A stretch of 64,000 bases of DNA, taken from NCBI GenBank assembly GCA_031257915.1, contig JAIRNR010000033.1, positions 1-64,000 of the forward strand, read 5' to 3'. The position numbers and the translations under genes were made by a program. Positions 17,961 to 27,320 of the stretch are shown here, one piece after another. The number at the start of each line of letters is the position of its first letter. The first letter of the stretch is position 1. Source of the DNA: Bacteroidales bacterium (GTDB lineage: Bacteria > Bacteroidota > Bacteroidia > Bacteroidales > P3). The notes below the pieces were generated by a model. That model saw nothing but the letters and a program-made list of their open reading frames with translations. It made no database searches and had not been told where the DNA came from.

Positions 17961-18899
17961 ATGAAATATTTAGATCCTAAGAACGACCTTATTTTCAAGA
18001 GGATTTTCGGACATCACAAAGACTTGTGTATAAGCCTTCTTAACAGCATGCTGCCTTTACAGAATCCGATAGTGCATATAGAATACGAGGCAAGCGAACT
18101 TGTTCCGGACATTGCGTTTCTAAAAAATTCTATTGTTGATGTCAAGTGTACCGACGAAGACGGTCGTATTTTCATAGTGGAAATGCAAATGGAATGGAGC
18201 GACAGTTTTCAGAGCCGTGTGATGTTTAACGCTTCAAAAGCGTATATACGTCAGGTGAGAAAGGGCGAAGACTACAAATTGCTGTATCCTGTGTATGCTT
18301 TATCTCTTGTAGATGATATTTTTGACCCTGACCCTGAAACGTATTATCATCACTATCAAATGGTGAATATTGCCGATACCCGCAGGCAGATAAAAGGTTT
18401 GGAACTTGTTTTTATAGAATTGCCGAAATTCAAACCGGATAAAAAAAGTGAAAAAAAACTGCACGATTTATGGCTTCGTTTTTTAACTGAAATAAATGAG
18501 GAAACCCGCGATATTCCTGAACAACTCGGTTCCGACCCAAAAATTCGCAAGGCATTATCGTTAGTAGAAGAGAGTGCATACAGTGAGCAGGATATGATTT
18601 ACTACGAAAAGGTGGAAGATGCTATTCGCACACACCGCACCTATCTTAGCGACGCTTTTGCGGAGGGCGAGCGCAAGAAAACAATAGAGATAGTGAAAAA
18701 CAGTTTTGAAGCAGGTATAACCATCGGGCAGATAGCAAGCATAACAGGTCTGCCTGCCTCCGAAGTAATGCTTATCCTTGATTATAAAGACGGCTATGTA
18801 ACTGATGATGAGAAATCATTAACGTTAAATGAGCCGTGTGCAAAATATACCGTAAGCCGAAAGGCGGGCGGGGCGGCGAATTGGCGCAAACGCAAATAA
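17961..18899 (+). CDS. Rpn-family PD-(D/E)XK nuclease (recombination-promoting nuclease/transposase-like)
   Basis: 312 residues. The N-terminus MKYLDPKNDLIFKRIFG is typical of the Rpn / PD-(D/E)XK transposase-like family. The nuclease core shows VDVKCTDEDGRIFIVEMQM, with the D-x(n)-E-x-Q form of the active site. The C-terminal part has GERKKTIEIVKNSFEAG and IGQIASITGLPASEV, a helix-turn-helix-like stretch, then a short basic end. Rpn proteins are linked to recA-independent recombination and to defence-like roles in other bacteria. A paralogue at 58228 shares the C-terminal module and ends in a similar ASRKAGK / basic tail. It stands outside the sugar-uptake operons, after their terminator. 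Confidence 0.85.
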   Translation: MKYLDPKNDLIFKRIFGHHKDLCISLLNSMLPLQNPIVHIEYEASELVPDIAFLKNSIVDVKCTDEDGRIFIVEMQMEWSDSFQSRVMFNASKAYIRQVRKGEDYKLLYPVYALSLVDDIFDPDPETYYHHYQMVNIADTRRQIKGLELVFIELPKFKPDKKSEKKLHDLWLRFLTEINEETRDIPEQLGSDPKIRKALSLVEESAYSEQDMIYYEKVEDAIRTHRTYLSDAFAEGERKKTIEIVKNSFEAGITIGQIASITGLPASEVMLILDYKDGYVTDDEKSLTLNEPCAKYTVSRKAGGAANWRKRK

Positions 18900-18903
18900 G
18901 AAT

Positions 18904-19476
18904 ATGAAAAAATTATTGATTGCTTTTCTATACGTGTTTTGCGGTTTATGCAGCTCTTGCAGCCGGTGGCACAAACGTACTGCTGAGCAGGAGAACTTTC
19001 TGTTTGATATTTCGTACAAGAATATAGTAAGCGTAGAGATAGACAGCGGCGGCACTGCTTTTACACGCGGTGAGAGTGAGGGCGAAAAGCAGAGCGGCAC
19101 ACATTACCGCATGGTCAGGGTTGCCGACAGTTTTAATGTTGTTTCCTGCTGCGGCTGCCACTCATCTGAAAAGCGTATCAGTACACGTAAAGCGGAAGTA
19201 TATCTGTCAAATTTCGGCAAAGTATATTTTAACAAACGTGAGCCGTTGCCCGACAGTGCCGTACAGTGGGGACATTTGAAAATAGCAGAGGCAAGCGGCG
19301 ACACTGTTATACTGAATTTGTACGCTGTACGCGGGGATGCGTTCGGACTGTACGCCATTCGGACAGTAAACCCCGCCGTCCGCACCAAATCAAACACTCA
19401 CAATCAAGATACTGTTGTTATGCCTTACGCACCGATTGACAGAATTTTCTCTCCGCATAGATATTTTGATTTTTAA
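18904..19476 (+). CDS. Small lipoprotein of unknown function
   Basis: 190 residues. Signal peptide MKKLLIAFLYVFCGLC with a lipobox-like CSSC near residues 16-19. The body has no motif I recognise; there is a CCGCHS cluster near residue 83-88 and the end is rich in aromatic and basic residues. It starts 4 bases after the Rpn gene, so the two are probably co-transcribed. Function unknown. Confidence 0.6.
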   Translation: MKKLLIAFLYVFCGLCSSCSRWHKRTAEQENFLFDISYKNIVSVEIDSGGTAFTRGESEGEKQSGTHYRMVRVADSFNVVSCCGCHSSEKRISTRKAEVYLSNFGKVYFNKREPLPDSAVQWGHLKIAEASGDTVILNLYAVRGDAFGLYAIRTVNPAVRTKSNTHNQDTVVMPYAPIDRIFSPHRYFDF

Positions 19477-19532
19477 CGGAATTAATAAAAAATTCGTAAC
19501 TTGCGTGGGATAAAAATTGTTAAAAAAATTTA

Positions 19533-22328
19533 TTGACAATGTATAACCGAGTGTTGACCGCACTATTGTGCGTATTGTTAATTATTACAAATGTTCCTGT
19601 TAAGGCGCAGCAAAATACGGCAGGAAAGTTATCTGACGATGATACTTTCCATGTTGCTCCTGAACTTTTGAACGCAGTATTCGTTATCGGTTACGGAACC
19701 GTAAAAAAGGAAGATGCAACAGGGTCGGTAACGTCTATTTCCGCCGATATCAAAGGGCGTGGACTTGCGCCCAATCCTCAGGATTTGATGACAGGTAAAA
19801 TTGCGGGTGTCAGTGTAACTCAAAATGGGGGCGCGGCAACAGACGGCGCAACAATCCGTATTCGCGGCGGCTCATCGCTTTCGGCAAATAATGATCCTCT
19901 TATTGTTGTGGACGGTATTCCGCTTGGCGGCGGACCGGGCGGTGTCGGCAACCCAATGAGTTCTATCAATCCAAGCGATATTGAAACATTCACCGTTTTA
20001 AAAGACGCTTCCGCAACGGCAATCTATGGCAGCCGTGCATCCAACGGCGTTATCATCATCACAACTAAAAAAGGTGCCGAAGGCAAAATTAAAATTATAT
20101 ATGACGGCAATGTTTCCGTAAGCACAAAGAAAAATCAGATTCCTGTTCTTTCGGGTGACGAATACAGAGAGTTGATAAGTCGGATGTATGCGGGCAAATC
20201 AAATGAAGCAGAAGTATTGTCAAATCTTGGAACATACAGCACCGACTGGCAAAAACAAATTTTTCGTACGGCAATCAACACCGAACATAATTTTAGCATG
20301 TTAGGCTCTGTAAAAAAAATTATGCCTTATCGTGTTTCCATTGGCTACACCGATCTGAATGGGATTTTAAAAACGGAAAATCTTCAGCGTATTACAGGCA
20401 ATATCTCATTATCACCGTCTTTATTTAAAAATCATCTTAATATAAACATGAATGTAAAAGGAATGTATATCGGCAATCGCTTTGCAAATCGTGGTGCTAT
20501 CGGTACTGCTACGGTAATGGATCCGACAAAGCCTGTTTATGACGATGAAAGTCCTTATGGCGGCTACTTTTCGTGGCTTACGAATATGGGTGAAATCAAC
20601 GGACAGGGTACCGTAAACCCGCTCGCAATGCTTGAAATGATTACGGACCGCTCGCGTGTCGGACAATTTATCGGCAATGCTCAATTTGATTATAAAGTAC
20701 ATTTTTTGCCCGACTTGCACTTGAATTTAAATCTCGGTGTTGATTATTCTTACAGTAAGGGACAGTATGTCAGTCCGCTTAATTCGCCAATGCAGGCAGC
20801 AGTGAAATATGAGATTAAACGCGACTGGAACGATGAACGGTACAATCCGCTGCTTGATTTTTACGCAATGTATAAAAAGCAAATTGATGTACATAATTTT
20901 GATATAACAGCAGGCTATTCATGGCAACGTTACGGACATAACAGTTACTCATTTGAACAACATATCGGCGAATTTACCGATGACGGCACTCCTGTTGAAG
21001 TTGAGACGCGCTCGCCGTCGGAACTCTATCTCGTTTCATTTTTCGGACGTGCGAACTATTTTTTAAAAAACCGTTATTTGCTTACGGTTACAATGCGTAC
21101 AGACGGCTCATCCCGCTTTCTGAAAGAAAACCGTTGGGGTGTTTTTCCTGCTGTAGCCGTTGCATATAAAATAAATGAAGAAAAATTTTTGCGTGATTTT
21201 AAACCGTTAAGTAATTTAAAACTCCGTGCAGGGTGGGGTATAACAGGGCAGCAGGATATTGGCTCAGGTGATTACCCCGCATTAGCACTCTATCAACAAA
21301 GTCAGGGATATGCTGCCAATTATTGGATTAACGGTAAATGGGTACCTGTTATCCGCCCGCAGGCATACAATCCTTACTTGACTTGGGAAAAAACGACAAC
21401 TTATAACGTTGGTATTGATTACGGATTTTTAAATAACAGGATTAACGGCAGTATTGATGTTTATCACCGTGTTACAAAGGACTTGATTAACGCCGAAGTA
21501 CGCGTTACTGCGGGAACTAATTTTGCCGAATATATTCCTAAAAATATAGGCTCGCTGAAAAACGACGGTGTTGAGTTTACCATTAACACTGTTCCTTTTG
21601 ACAGGCAGAACTGGACATGGAATGTCGATTTCAATATCGCATATAACCGTAATGAAATTATTCAATTGACAGGTGAGGCAGATAATGCGTACAACCGTTT
21701 CGGAAGTACTACGGGCGCAGCAGGCGGTACACCGTTAAAAATTCATAAAGTCGGCTATGCTGCGGGGATGTACTATGTTTATGAGCAAGTTTATGATGCT
21801 TCGGGCAAGCCGATAGAGGGGCTTTATGTTGACAGGAATAATGACGGACAGATTAACGAACAGGATTTGTATATATATAAAAATGCAACTCCTGCCGTAA
21901 TATTTGGTTTTACAACTTCGTTGCGGTATAAAATGTTTGAGCTTAAAATCGCTTCGCATGGCTCGCTCGGCAATTACAACTACAACGGAATGGACGCAAA
22001 TCATGCTGCCACAAGTGAAATTTACCGCAATCAATTTCTGTCAAATGTGTATCAAAGCGCACTTGTTACGAATTTTGCAATGAATCGGGAATTGTCCGAT
22101 TATTATATTCAGGATGCTTCATTTTACCGTATTGATAATATTACTTTAATTTGGAATTTTGACAAAAGTAAAGCATTCCCTCTGTCGGGACGCGTATATG
22201 TTGCCGTGCAGAATCCGTTTGTGTTTACGAAATATGACGGGCTTGATCCGGAAATTTTCGGCGGTTTGGACGCAAACTTTTATCCGAGACCGATAACTTA
22301 TATGGTTGGTTTAAATTTGACTTTTTAA
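19533..22328 (+). CDS. susC: SusC-type TonB-dependent transporter of the amylase locus
   Basis: 931 residues (an ATG two codons in, at 19539, is an equal choice). Signal peptide to about residue 25 (VPVKAQQ). Unlike the other two SusC proteins it lacks the N-terminal carboxypeptidase-D regulatory-like domain: the signal peptide is followed by only about 25 residues before VFVIGYGTVKKEDATGS and the plug (IRIRGGSSLSANNDPL, SRASNGVIIITT). The barrel ends NLTF. The next gene, a SusD, starts 4 bases after the stop. It should import maltooligosaccharides produced by the amylase encoded downstream. Confidence 0.94.
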   Translation: MTMYNRVLTALLCVLLIITNVPVKAQQNTAGKLSDDDTFHVAPELLNAVFVIGYGTVKKEDATGSVTSISADIKGRGLAPNPQDLMTGKIAGVSVTQNGGAATDGATIRIRGGSSLSANNDPLIVVDGIPLGGGPGGVGNPMSSINPSDIETFTVLKDASATAIYGSRASNGVIIITTKKGAEGKIKIIYDGNVSVSTKKNQIPVLSGDEYRELISRMYAGKSNEAEVLSNLGTYSTDWQKQIFRTAINTEHNFSMLGSVKKIMPYRVSIGYTDLNGILKTENLQRITGNISLSPSLFKNHLNINMNVKGMYIGNRFANRGAIGTATVMDPTKPVYDDESPYGGYFSWLTNMGEINGQGTVNPLAMLEMITDRSRVGQFIGNAQFDYKVHFLPDLHLNLNLGVDYSYSKGQYVSPLNSPMQAAVKYEIKRDWNDERYNPLLDFYAMYKKQIDVHNFDITAGYSWQRYGHNSYSFEQHIGEFTDDGTPVEVETRSPSELYLVSFFGRANYFLKNRYLLTVTMRTDGSSRFLKENRWGVFPAVAVAYKINEEKFLRDFKPLSNLKLRAGWGITGQQDIGSGDYPALALYQQSQGYAANYWINGKWVPVIRPQAYNPYLTWEKTTTYNVGIDYGFLNNRINGSIDVYHRVTKDLINAEVRVTAGTNFAEYIPKNIGSLKNDGVEFTINTVPFDRQNWTWNVDFNIAYNRNEIIQLTGEADNAYNRFGSTTGAAGGTPLKIHKVGYAAGMYYVYEQVYDASGKPIEGLYVDRNNDGQINEQDLYIYKNATPAVIFGFTTSLRYKMFELKIASHGSLGNYNYNGMDANHAATSEIYRNQFLSNVYQSALVTNFAMNRELSDYYIQDASFYRIDNITLIWNFDKSKAFPLSGRVYVAVQNPFVFTKYDGLDPEIFGGLDANFYPRPITYMVGLNLTF

Positions 22329-22332
22329 TACT

Positions 22333-23892
22333 ATGAAGCGAATAATATTGATAGTATGTGTAGCGTTGTTAAGTGCGTCCTGCATTAAAGATTTAAACAC
22401 AAGTCCGCTTGACGGCGCAACGTATTTGACAAGCGAAAAAGCGTGGGCAGATACTACTGTTTACGAAAGTATGCTTGCAAAAATTTATGCAGGCTTTTCG
22501 CTTACGGGTAACACGGGTCCTCAGAGTATGCCCGATATTACAGGTATTGGCGACGAAGGTGAAGTATCGTTTATACGTTCATGGTGGAATTTGCAGGAAT
22601 TAACTACCGACGAAGCACTTTGTGCGTGGGCAAATGACGGAATTGCCGAACTTAATTTTTGTGTTTGGACTTCAAGTAACCGCTTTGTGCAGTTTGTTTA
22701 TAATCGTCTTTATATGACTGTTGCGTACGGCAATGAATATTTAAGGGAAACGACCGACGATAAACTTGCAGAGCGCGGAATTAGCGAAATGCTCTCGGAG
22801 CAGGTGCGCGGTTATCGTGCCGAAGTTATTGCGTTGCGTGCGCTTAATTATTATTATTTGCTTGATTTGTATGCAAATGTTCCTTTGATTGATGAAAATA
22901 CTGCGCTCGGTACTTCGCCCGAACAGGTGAGTCGTGCAGTATTGTTTAAGTGGATTGAAGAACAACTGCTCTCTGTGCAGGATAAATTGCCGCAAAAAAA
23001 CACGTTAAATTACGGCAGGATAAACAGGTATGTTGTTGATGTAATTCTTGCGAAACTTTATTTGAATGCCGAAATTTATATCGGACAGAAAAAATATACC
23101 GAGGCAATAACCGTTTTAAAAGATATTATTGACAATGGCGAGTATTCGCTTGAGCAGACATATAAAAATTTGTTCGGCGCGGATAATGATTTGTCGCCCG
23201 AAATGATTTTTCCTGTTATTTTTGATGGTACTAACAGTACATGCTACGGCGGAACGAAGTATCTTATTTCGGCATCTTACGACAATGAAATGGCACAGCA
23301 GTTCGGCACTTCCGAAGGATGGTCGGGATTACGCGCTTTGGAAAATTTGACAGATAAATTTAACGGCAACGATACACGCGCACTCTTTTGGACTGAAAAG
23401 CGTACACGGGAAACATATTCGTGGACAGATTTTAATCAGGGATATTCCGTTGTAAAATATACAAACCTCAAACGGGACAGCACAGCAGGGTCGCATGAAC
23501 TCTTTCCCGATACCGACTTTCCCCTGTTTCGTCTTGGTGATGTATATTTAATGTATGCTGAGGCTGTTTTGCGCGGTGCTGTCGGCGGCGATATGGCAAC
23601 AGCACTCGGCTATGTAAACGAATTGCGTCTGCGTGCGTCTGCATCACAGATAAATAATAACGAACTGACGCTTGACTTTTTATTGGATGAGCGTTGCCGT
23701 GAGTTATATTGGGAAGGACATCGCCGTACAGACCTGATTCGCTTTGGAAAATTTACCAACGGTTATAAATGGAATTGGAAGAACGGTATATATACAGGCA
23801 CGGCAAATATCAGTGATAATTATTCCGTTTTCCCGCTTCCCGTAACGGAACTTGCCGCAAACAAGAGTTTAATACAGAACGGGGGATATTAA
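22333..23892 (+). CDS. susD: SusD-type nutrient-binding lipoprotein of the amylase locus
   Basis: 519 residues. Lipobox LLSASC at residues 12-17, then IKDLNTSP. The C-terminal half carries FRLGDVYLMYAEAV and ELYWEGHRRTDLIRFG, the standard SusD block. It lies between SusC and SusE and is more distant from the other two SusD proteins than they are from each other. Role: glucan capture and delivery to the SusC channel. Confidence 0.93.
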   Translation: MKRIILIVCVALLSASCIKDLNTSPLDGATYLTSEKAWADTTVYESMLAKIYAGFSLTGNTGPQSMPDITGIGDEGEVSFIRSWWNLQELTTDEALCAWANDGIAELNFCVWTSSNRFVQFVYNRLYMTVAYGNEYLRETTDDKLAERGISEMLSEQVRGYRAEVIALRALNYYYLLDLYANVPLIDENTALGTSPEQVSRAVLFKWIEEQLLSVQDKLPQKNTLNYGRINRYVVDVILAKLYLNAEIYIGQKKYTEAITVLKDIIDNGEYSLEQTYKNLFGADNDLSPEMIFPVIFDGTNSTCYGGTKYLISASYDNEMAQQFGTSEGWSGLRALENLTDKFNGNDTRALFWTEKRTRETYSWTDFNQGYSVVKYTNLKRDSTAGSHELFPDTDFPLFRLGDVYLMYAEAVLRGAVGGDMATALGYVNELRLRASASQINNNELTLDFLLDERCRELYWEGHRRTDLIRFGKFTNGYKWNWKNGIYTGTANISDNYSVFPLPVTELAANKSLIQNGGY

Positions 23893-23911
23893 AAGCGAAG
23901 AGTATATACGT

Positions 23912-25081
23912 ATGAAAAAAATATTTTTATTGATATTGTTTGCATGTCTCTCGGCAGCCTGTAACAAGCAACTGCCGACATTGACGGATGTGAAATCGGG
24001 CGAATTGGACGAACTGCCGGTAACGGAATTTGTTTTGACTGAGCCGAATGCAGGAGCAAACCCGCTTATTGTAACCGTAACGTGGAGTAAAACGAAATTT
24101 TATCTTGACGGCGAAGCATATCCTGTCGGCAACGTAAAATACACCATAGAAGCCGATATTGCAGGCGCACGATTTGCTAATGCCGTAACGCTTGCGGCAC
24201 CTGACAATAATAATCCTCTTGCGGCAAATTTATTTGTGAACGATGTAAATTCTATCTTAATAAATAATTTTAAGGCAATGGCAAAGCAGCAGTTGCAATT
24301 GGAATTGCGGCTGCGTACCGAATACGGCGAGAACGGCGAAAAGAACTTTGTATATTCTACTGTTCCGCTTGCATTAACACTTGTTCCGTTTCGTCCCGAA
24401 AATGAACTTATTCCTGTTTACTTAACAGGCGATGTAACAGGCGGCGATTTGAACAGCAGAGCATTTATGATGTATCGCGCCGATAACGATCCGAAAAATC
24501 ATGAATACACTTATACCGGAAAATTCGGCGCAAATACGCATTTTAAATTTTGTTCCGAAATTGCTCTTGGTGATGAAAGTAAGATGTTTGGAAATGGCGG
24601 CGGCAATATGCTTGTAATCGGTGGCTCCAGTGATATGGTTATTGAGAATGAAGGTATTTATACACTGACGATGAACGATAAAACGCTCACATACTCTATT
24701 ACACCTTATACAGGCGCAACAACCGAATACGACGTGGTTAATTTTGTCGGTGCGTTTTGCGAATGGGGCGCAAGTGGCGAAGATCCCGAAATGCAAAACT
24801 TTGTTGTTGGAAAAAATGGCGGCGGAACGTTTACAGACAGGCATAACTGGTATTTGGAAATTGATTTGGATAATATTGAATACGGTGTAAAATTTCGCGC
24901 AAATCACGGATGGGAAAACCGCTGGTGTCCGATTAAATCTACCGACAATCCTTTCGGCATTACCGAATTAAATCCCACTCAGGATCCCAATATTGACATA
25001 ACCCAACAGGGACTCGGGCATTACGAAGTTCGCTTTAACGACTTAACAGGGCATTATTTTGTAAAGGTTAGAACGTTATGA
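23912..25081 (+). CDS. susE: SusE-type starch-binding lipoprotein
   Basis: 389 residues. Lipobox LSAAC at residues 13-17, then NKQLPTLTD. Residues 35-160 form the SusE N-terminal Ig-like domain (FVLTEPNAGANPLIVTVTWS). Two carbohydrate-binding-like modules follow, residues 170-270 (IPVYLTGDVTGG) and 275-389 (VNFVGAFCEWG to GHYFVKV). Its stop codon overlaps the start of the next gene by four bases (ATGA at 25078), so the two are translationally coupled. Confidence 0.8.
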   Translation: MKKIFLLILFACLSAACNKQLPTLTDVKSGELDELPVTEFVLTEPNAGANPLIVTVTWSKTKFYLDGEAYPVGNVKYTIEADIAGARFANAVTLAAPDNNNPLAANLFVNDVNSILINNFKAMAKQQLQLELRLRTEYGENGEKNFVYSTVPLALTLVPFRPENELIPVYLTGDVTGGDLNSRAFMMYRADNDPKNHEYTYTGKFGANTHFKFCSEIALGDESKMFGNGGGNMLVIGGSSDMVIENEGIYTLTMNDKTLTYSITPYTGATTEYDVVNFVGAFCEWGASGEDPEMQNFVVGKNGGGTFTDRHNWYLEIDLDNIEYGVKFRANHGWENRWCPIKSTDNPFGITELNPTQDPNIDITQQGLGHYEVRFNDLTGHYFVKVRTL

Positions 25082-25902
25082 AGAAAGTATATTTTTTAGG
25101 ACTTGTCGCAGCATTGCTTGCTTTTACGGCGTGCGAAAAAAATGAACGCAAGCCGGAAGGCAATATCCGCGTAGTTGCGCCTGTACTTAATATGGCGCAG
25201 AGCAGTGTCTGGTTGCGCGATACGGCGGGCGAAACGTTTATCAATAAATTTCTTATGCGAATAAATTGGACAGAGGCGCGTTTTACTTATGAAAACGGTG
25301 TGCCTGCCGGGACCGTTACGTTGCGCTATGTTTTGGAAGCAGATGTGAACGATTTTACAAACCCTGTAACAGTAAAACAGACTCAGTCGCTTTTTGCCGA
25401 TTTATTTTCCGAAAATCTTATCACGTGGTTTGGCGGCGAGCCGGATACATCAAGATACGTGTTGTTACGTGTTAAGGCAATTTACGGATTTGCAGCTAAT
25501 ACGTCAAATACGGAAGACAGACTTATCTGTGAAGCGGTTTCAAACACTCTCGTTTTAAAAGTAGATCCGATAAAGCCGGTAGATCCCGAAGATACTGTTC
25601 CTGAAATTCCCGAAGTTAATATTCGCTTTAAGCAGGTAACGGGAAACTGGGCAAATTTCTTTGCTTACAGTTGGAGTACAGGTGCGGCAGATAATATTGA
25701 AGAGTTTGGCGGATGGCCCGGTAAGAAGTTGAACACTGACGGCGAAGGGTGGTATTTACTTACGATTCCGGGCAGTCGTCCGATTCATATAATACTTAAT
25801 AATGGCAGCGGTTCACAGTGGGATTTCATAGATGATCCCACTATTGATGACGCAGGTGACTATGAAATTGATACGGATGCTCGAACAAAGAATAAATTAT
25901 AA
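25078..25902 (+). CDS. SusE/F-like lipoprotein with CBM26-like starch-binding module
   Basis: 274 residues. Signal peptide with lipobox LAFTAC, then EKNERKPEG. Residues 30-165 repeat the SusE-type N-terminal domain. Residues 180-262 (VNIRFKQVTGNW, FAYSWSTG, GGWPGKKLNTDGEGWYLLTIP, IILNNGSG) match the small starch-binding module type seen twice in the secreted protein at 27321; W/Y residues around the GGWPG loop are the likely sugar contacts. It is coupled by a 4-base overlap to the SusE gene upstream. It is shorter than usual SusF proteins, with one module instead of two or three. Confidence 0.7.
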   Translation: MKKVYFLGLVAALLAFTACEKNERKPEGNIRVVAPVLNMAQSSVWLRDTAGETFINKFLMRINWTEARFTYENGVPAGTVTLRYVLEADVNDFTNPVTVKQTQSLFADLFSENLITWFGGEPDTSRYVLLRVKAIYGFAANTSNTEDRLICEAVSNTLVLKVDPIKPVDPEDTVPEIPEVNIRFKQVTGNWANFFAYSWSTGAADNIEEFGGWPGKKLNTDGEGWYLLTIPGSRPIHIILNNGSGSQWDFIDDPTIDDAGDYEIDTDARTKNKL

Positions 25903-25912
25903 GGGATGTTAT

Positions 25913-27262
25913 ATGAAAAAATTGATTTTTACACTAATATCTTTATTGCTCGTTTCGTGTGGAGATAAGTTGAATAACAAAGATCCCGACGATAACGAAA
26001 CTGTTACCGTGCTGCCCAATCACGAAATAATTTACGAAATAAATGTACGTAATTTTTCGCCTCAGGGCAATTTTCAGGGCGTAACAAACGATATTCCGCG
26101 CTTAAAGGAACTCGGCGTTGATATTTTATGGCTTATGCCGATTCATCCGACAGGTGTAAAAAATCGCATAGGAAGTAAAGGCAGTCCATACAGTGTAAAG
26201 AATTATTTGGAGATTGATTCGGACTACGGCACGGAAAACGATTTGCAGACGCTTGTTAAAACTGCTCATCAAAACGGAATGAAAGTATTGCTTGACTGGG
26301 TTGCCAATCACACAGCATGGGACAATGTTTGGGTAAGTGAACATATTGATTATTATGCCTCCGCTAACGGACAGCGTCCGTATTCGCCGCAAGGCTGGAC
26401 AGATGTAGTGCAACTTGATTATAACAACAGCGCATTACGTACCGCTATGATTAGTGCAATGAAATACTGGGTACGGGAGTTTGATATTGACGGTTTTCGC
26501 TGCGACTATGTAAGCGGTGTTCCGGTAAGTTTTTGGCAACAGGCAAAAGCGGAAATAGATGCCGTTAAACCTCTTTTTTGGCTTGCCGAAAGTGATGCAA
26601 CCCAGTATATGGATGTATTTAACTGCGATTATGCCTGGGGATTTTCCGACAAAATAAATGCTTTCGGGCAAAATGGCAACGTAACAAATCTTAAAAATGC
26701 TTGTACGGGACTGTTCGATAATGCCATGTATATCAACAAAAACAAAATGGTTTATATCACAAATCACGATATAAACGCATATAACGGCACCGAGTTTGAA
26801 CGTTTTAATGTAAATGTTTTTCCGCTAACTGTACTGATGTTCACAATTTACGATATGCCGTTGCTTTATAACGGACAGGAAATCGGCTATAATCAACGAA
26901 TGGGACTGTTTGATGTAAACCGTATAACATGGACTTCCGTTAATCAAAAAATGAAAACGCTTATAAAAAAAATGATTGACCTGAAACACTCACAGCCCTG
27001 TTTGGGAAATGGTTCCGAACGCGGCTCCCTGATTTTTTATACTACTGATAGAAACGGCGAAATTTTAACATACAGCCGAAAGAGAGGCGATAACGAAGTG
27101 CTTGTAATCCTTAATTTTTCGGATAAAGCACAAAATTTTACATTTGCCGCCGCAGCCCCCAACGGTGAATTTACAAATTGGATGCAGGAAGGCAAAAAAA
27201 CATTTAATATGGAAACAGAGGTGAATATCGGCGCAAACAGTTATCAGGTTTATGTGAAGTAA
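25913..27262 (+). CDS. Surface lipoprotein alpha-amylase, GH13
   Basis: 449 residues from the ATG at 25913 (MKKLIFTLIS); upstream in-frame starts would cut into the previous gene and lack a signal peptide. Lipobox LLVSC (Cys16). GH13 conserved regions are visible: DWVANH (128-133), GFRCD with the nucleophile Asp198, acid/base Glu226 in LAESD, and NHD with Asp286. The C-terminal beta domain starts near residue 365. Family knowledge: hydrolysis of alpha-1,4-glucan, here probably at the outer cell surface, like SusG of Bacteroides. Compared with SusG it is short and has no internal binding module, which the neighbouring lipoprotein and secreted proteins may supply. Eleven bases follow the upstream stop, so it is in the same operon. 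Confidence 0.9.
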   Translation: MKKLIFTLISLLLVSCGDKLNNKDPDDNETVTVLPNHEIIYEINVRNFSPQGNFQGVTNDIPRLKELGVDILWLMPIHPTGVKNRIGSKGSPYSVKNYLEIDSDYGTENDLQTLVKTAHQNGMKVLLDWVANHTAWDNVWVSEHIDYYASANGQRPYSPQGWTDVVQLDYNNSALRTAMISAMKYWVREFDIDGFRCDYVSGVPVSFWQQAKAEIDAVKPLFWLAESDATQYMDVFNCDYAWGFSDKINAFGQNGNVTNLKNACTGLFDNAMYINKNKMVYITNHDINAYNGTEFERFNVNVFPLTVLMFTIYDMPLLYNGQEIGYNQRMGLFDVNRITWTSVNQKMKTLIKKMIDLKHSQPCLGNGSERGSLIFYTTDRNGEILTYSRKRGDNEVLVILNFSDKAQNFTFAAAAPNGEFTNWMQEGKKTFNMETEVNIGANSYQVYVK

Positions 27263-27320
27263 ATTCTGTAACGTGCTGATTTATTTTGTTGCAACCATTA
27301 ACCAATAAAATATAAATACT

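Noticed and set aside
18904-19476. Antitoxin or immunity partner of the Rpn nuclease
   Set aside because: The protein has a lipoprotein signal and so acts outside the cytoplasm; adjacency alone is not enough for pairing.
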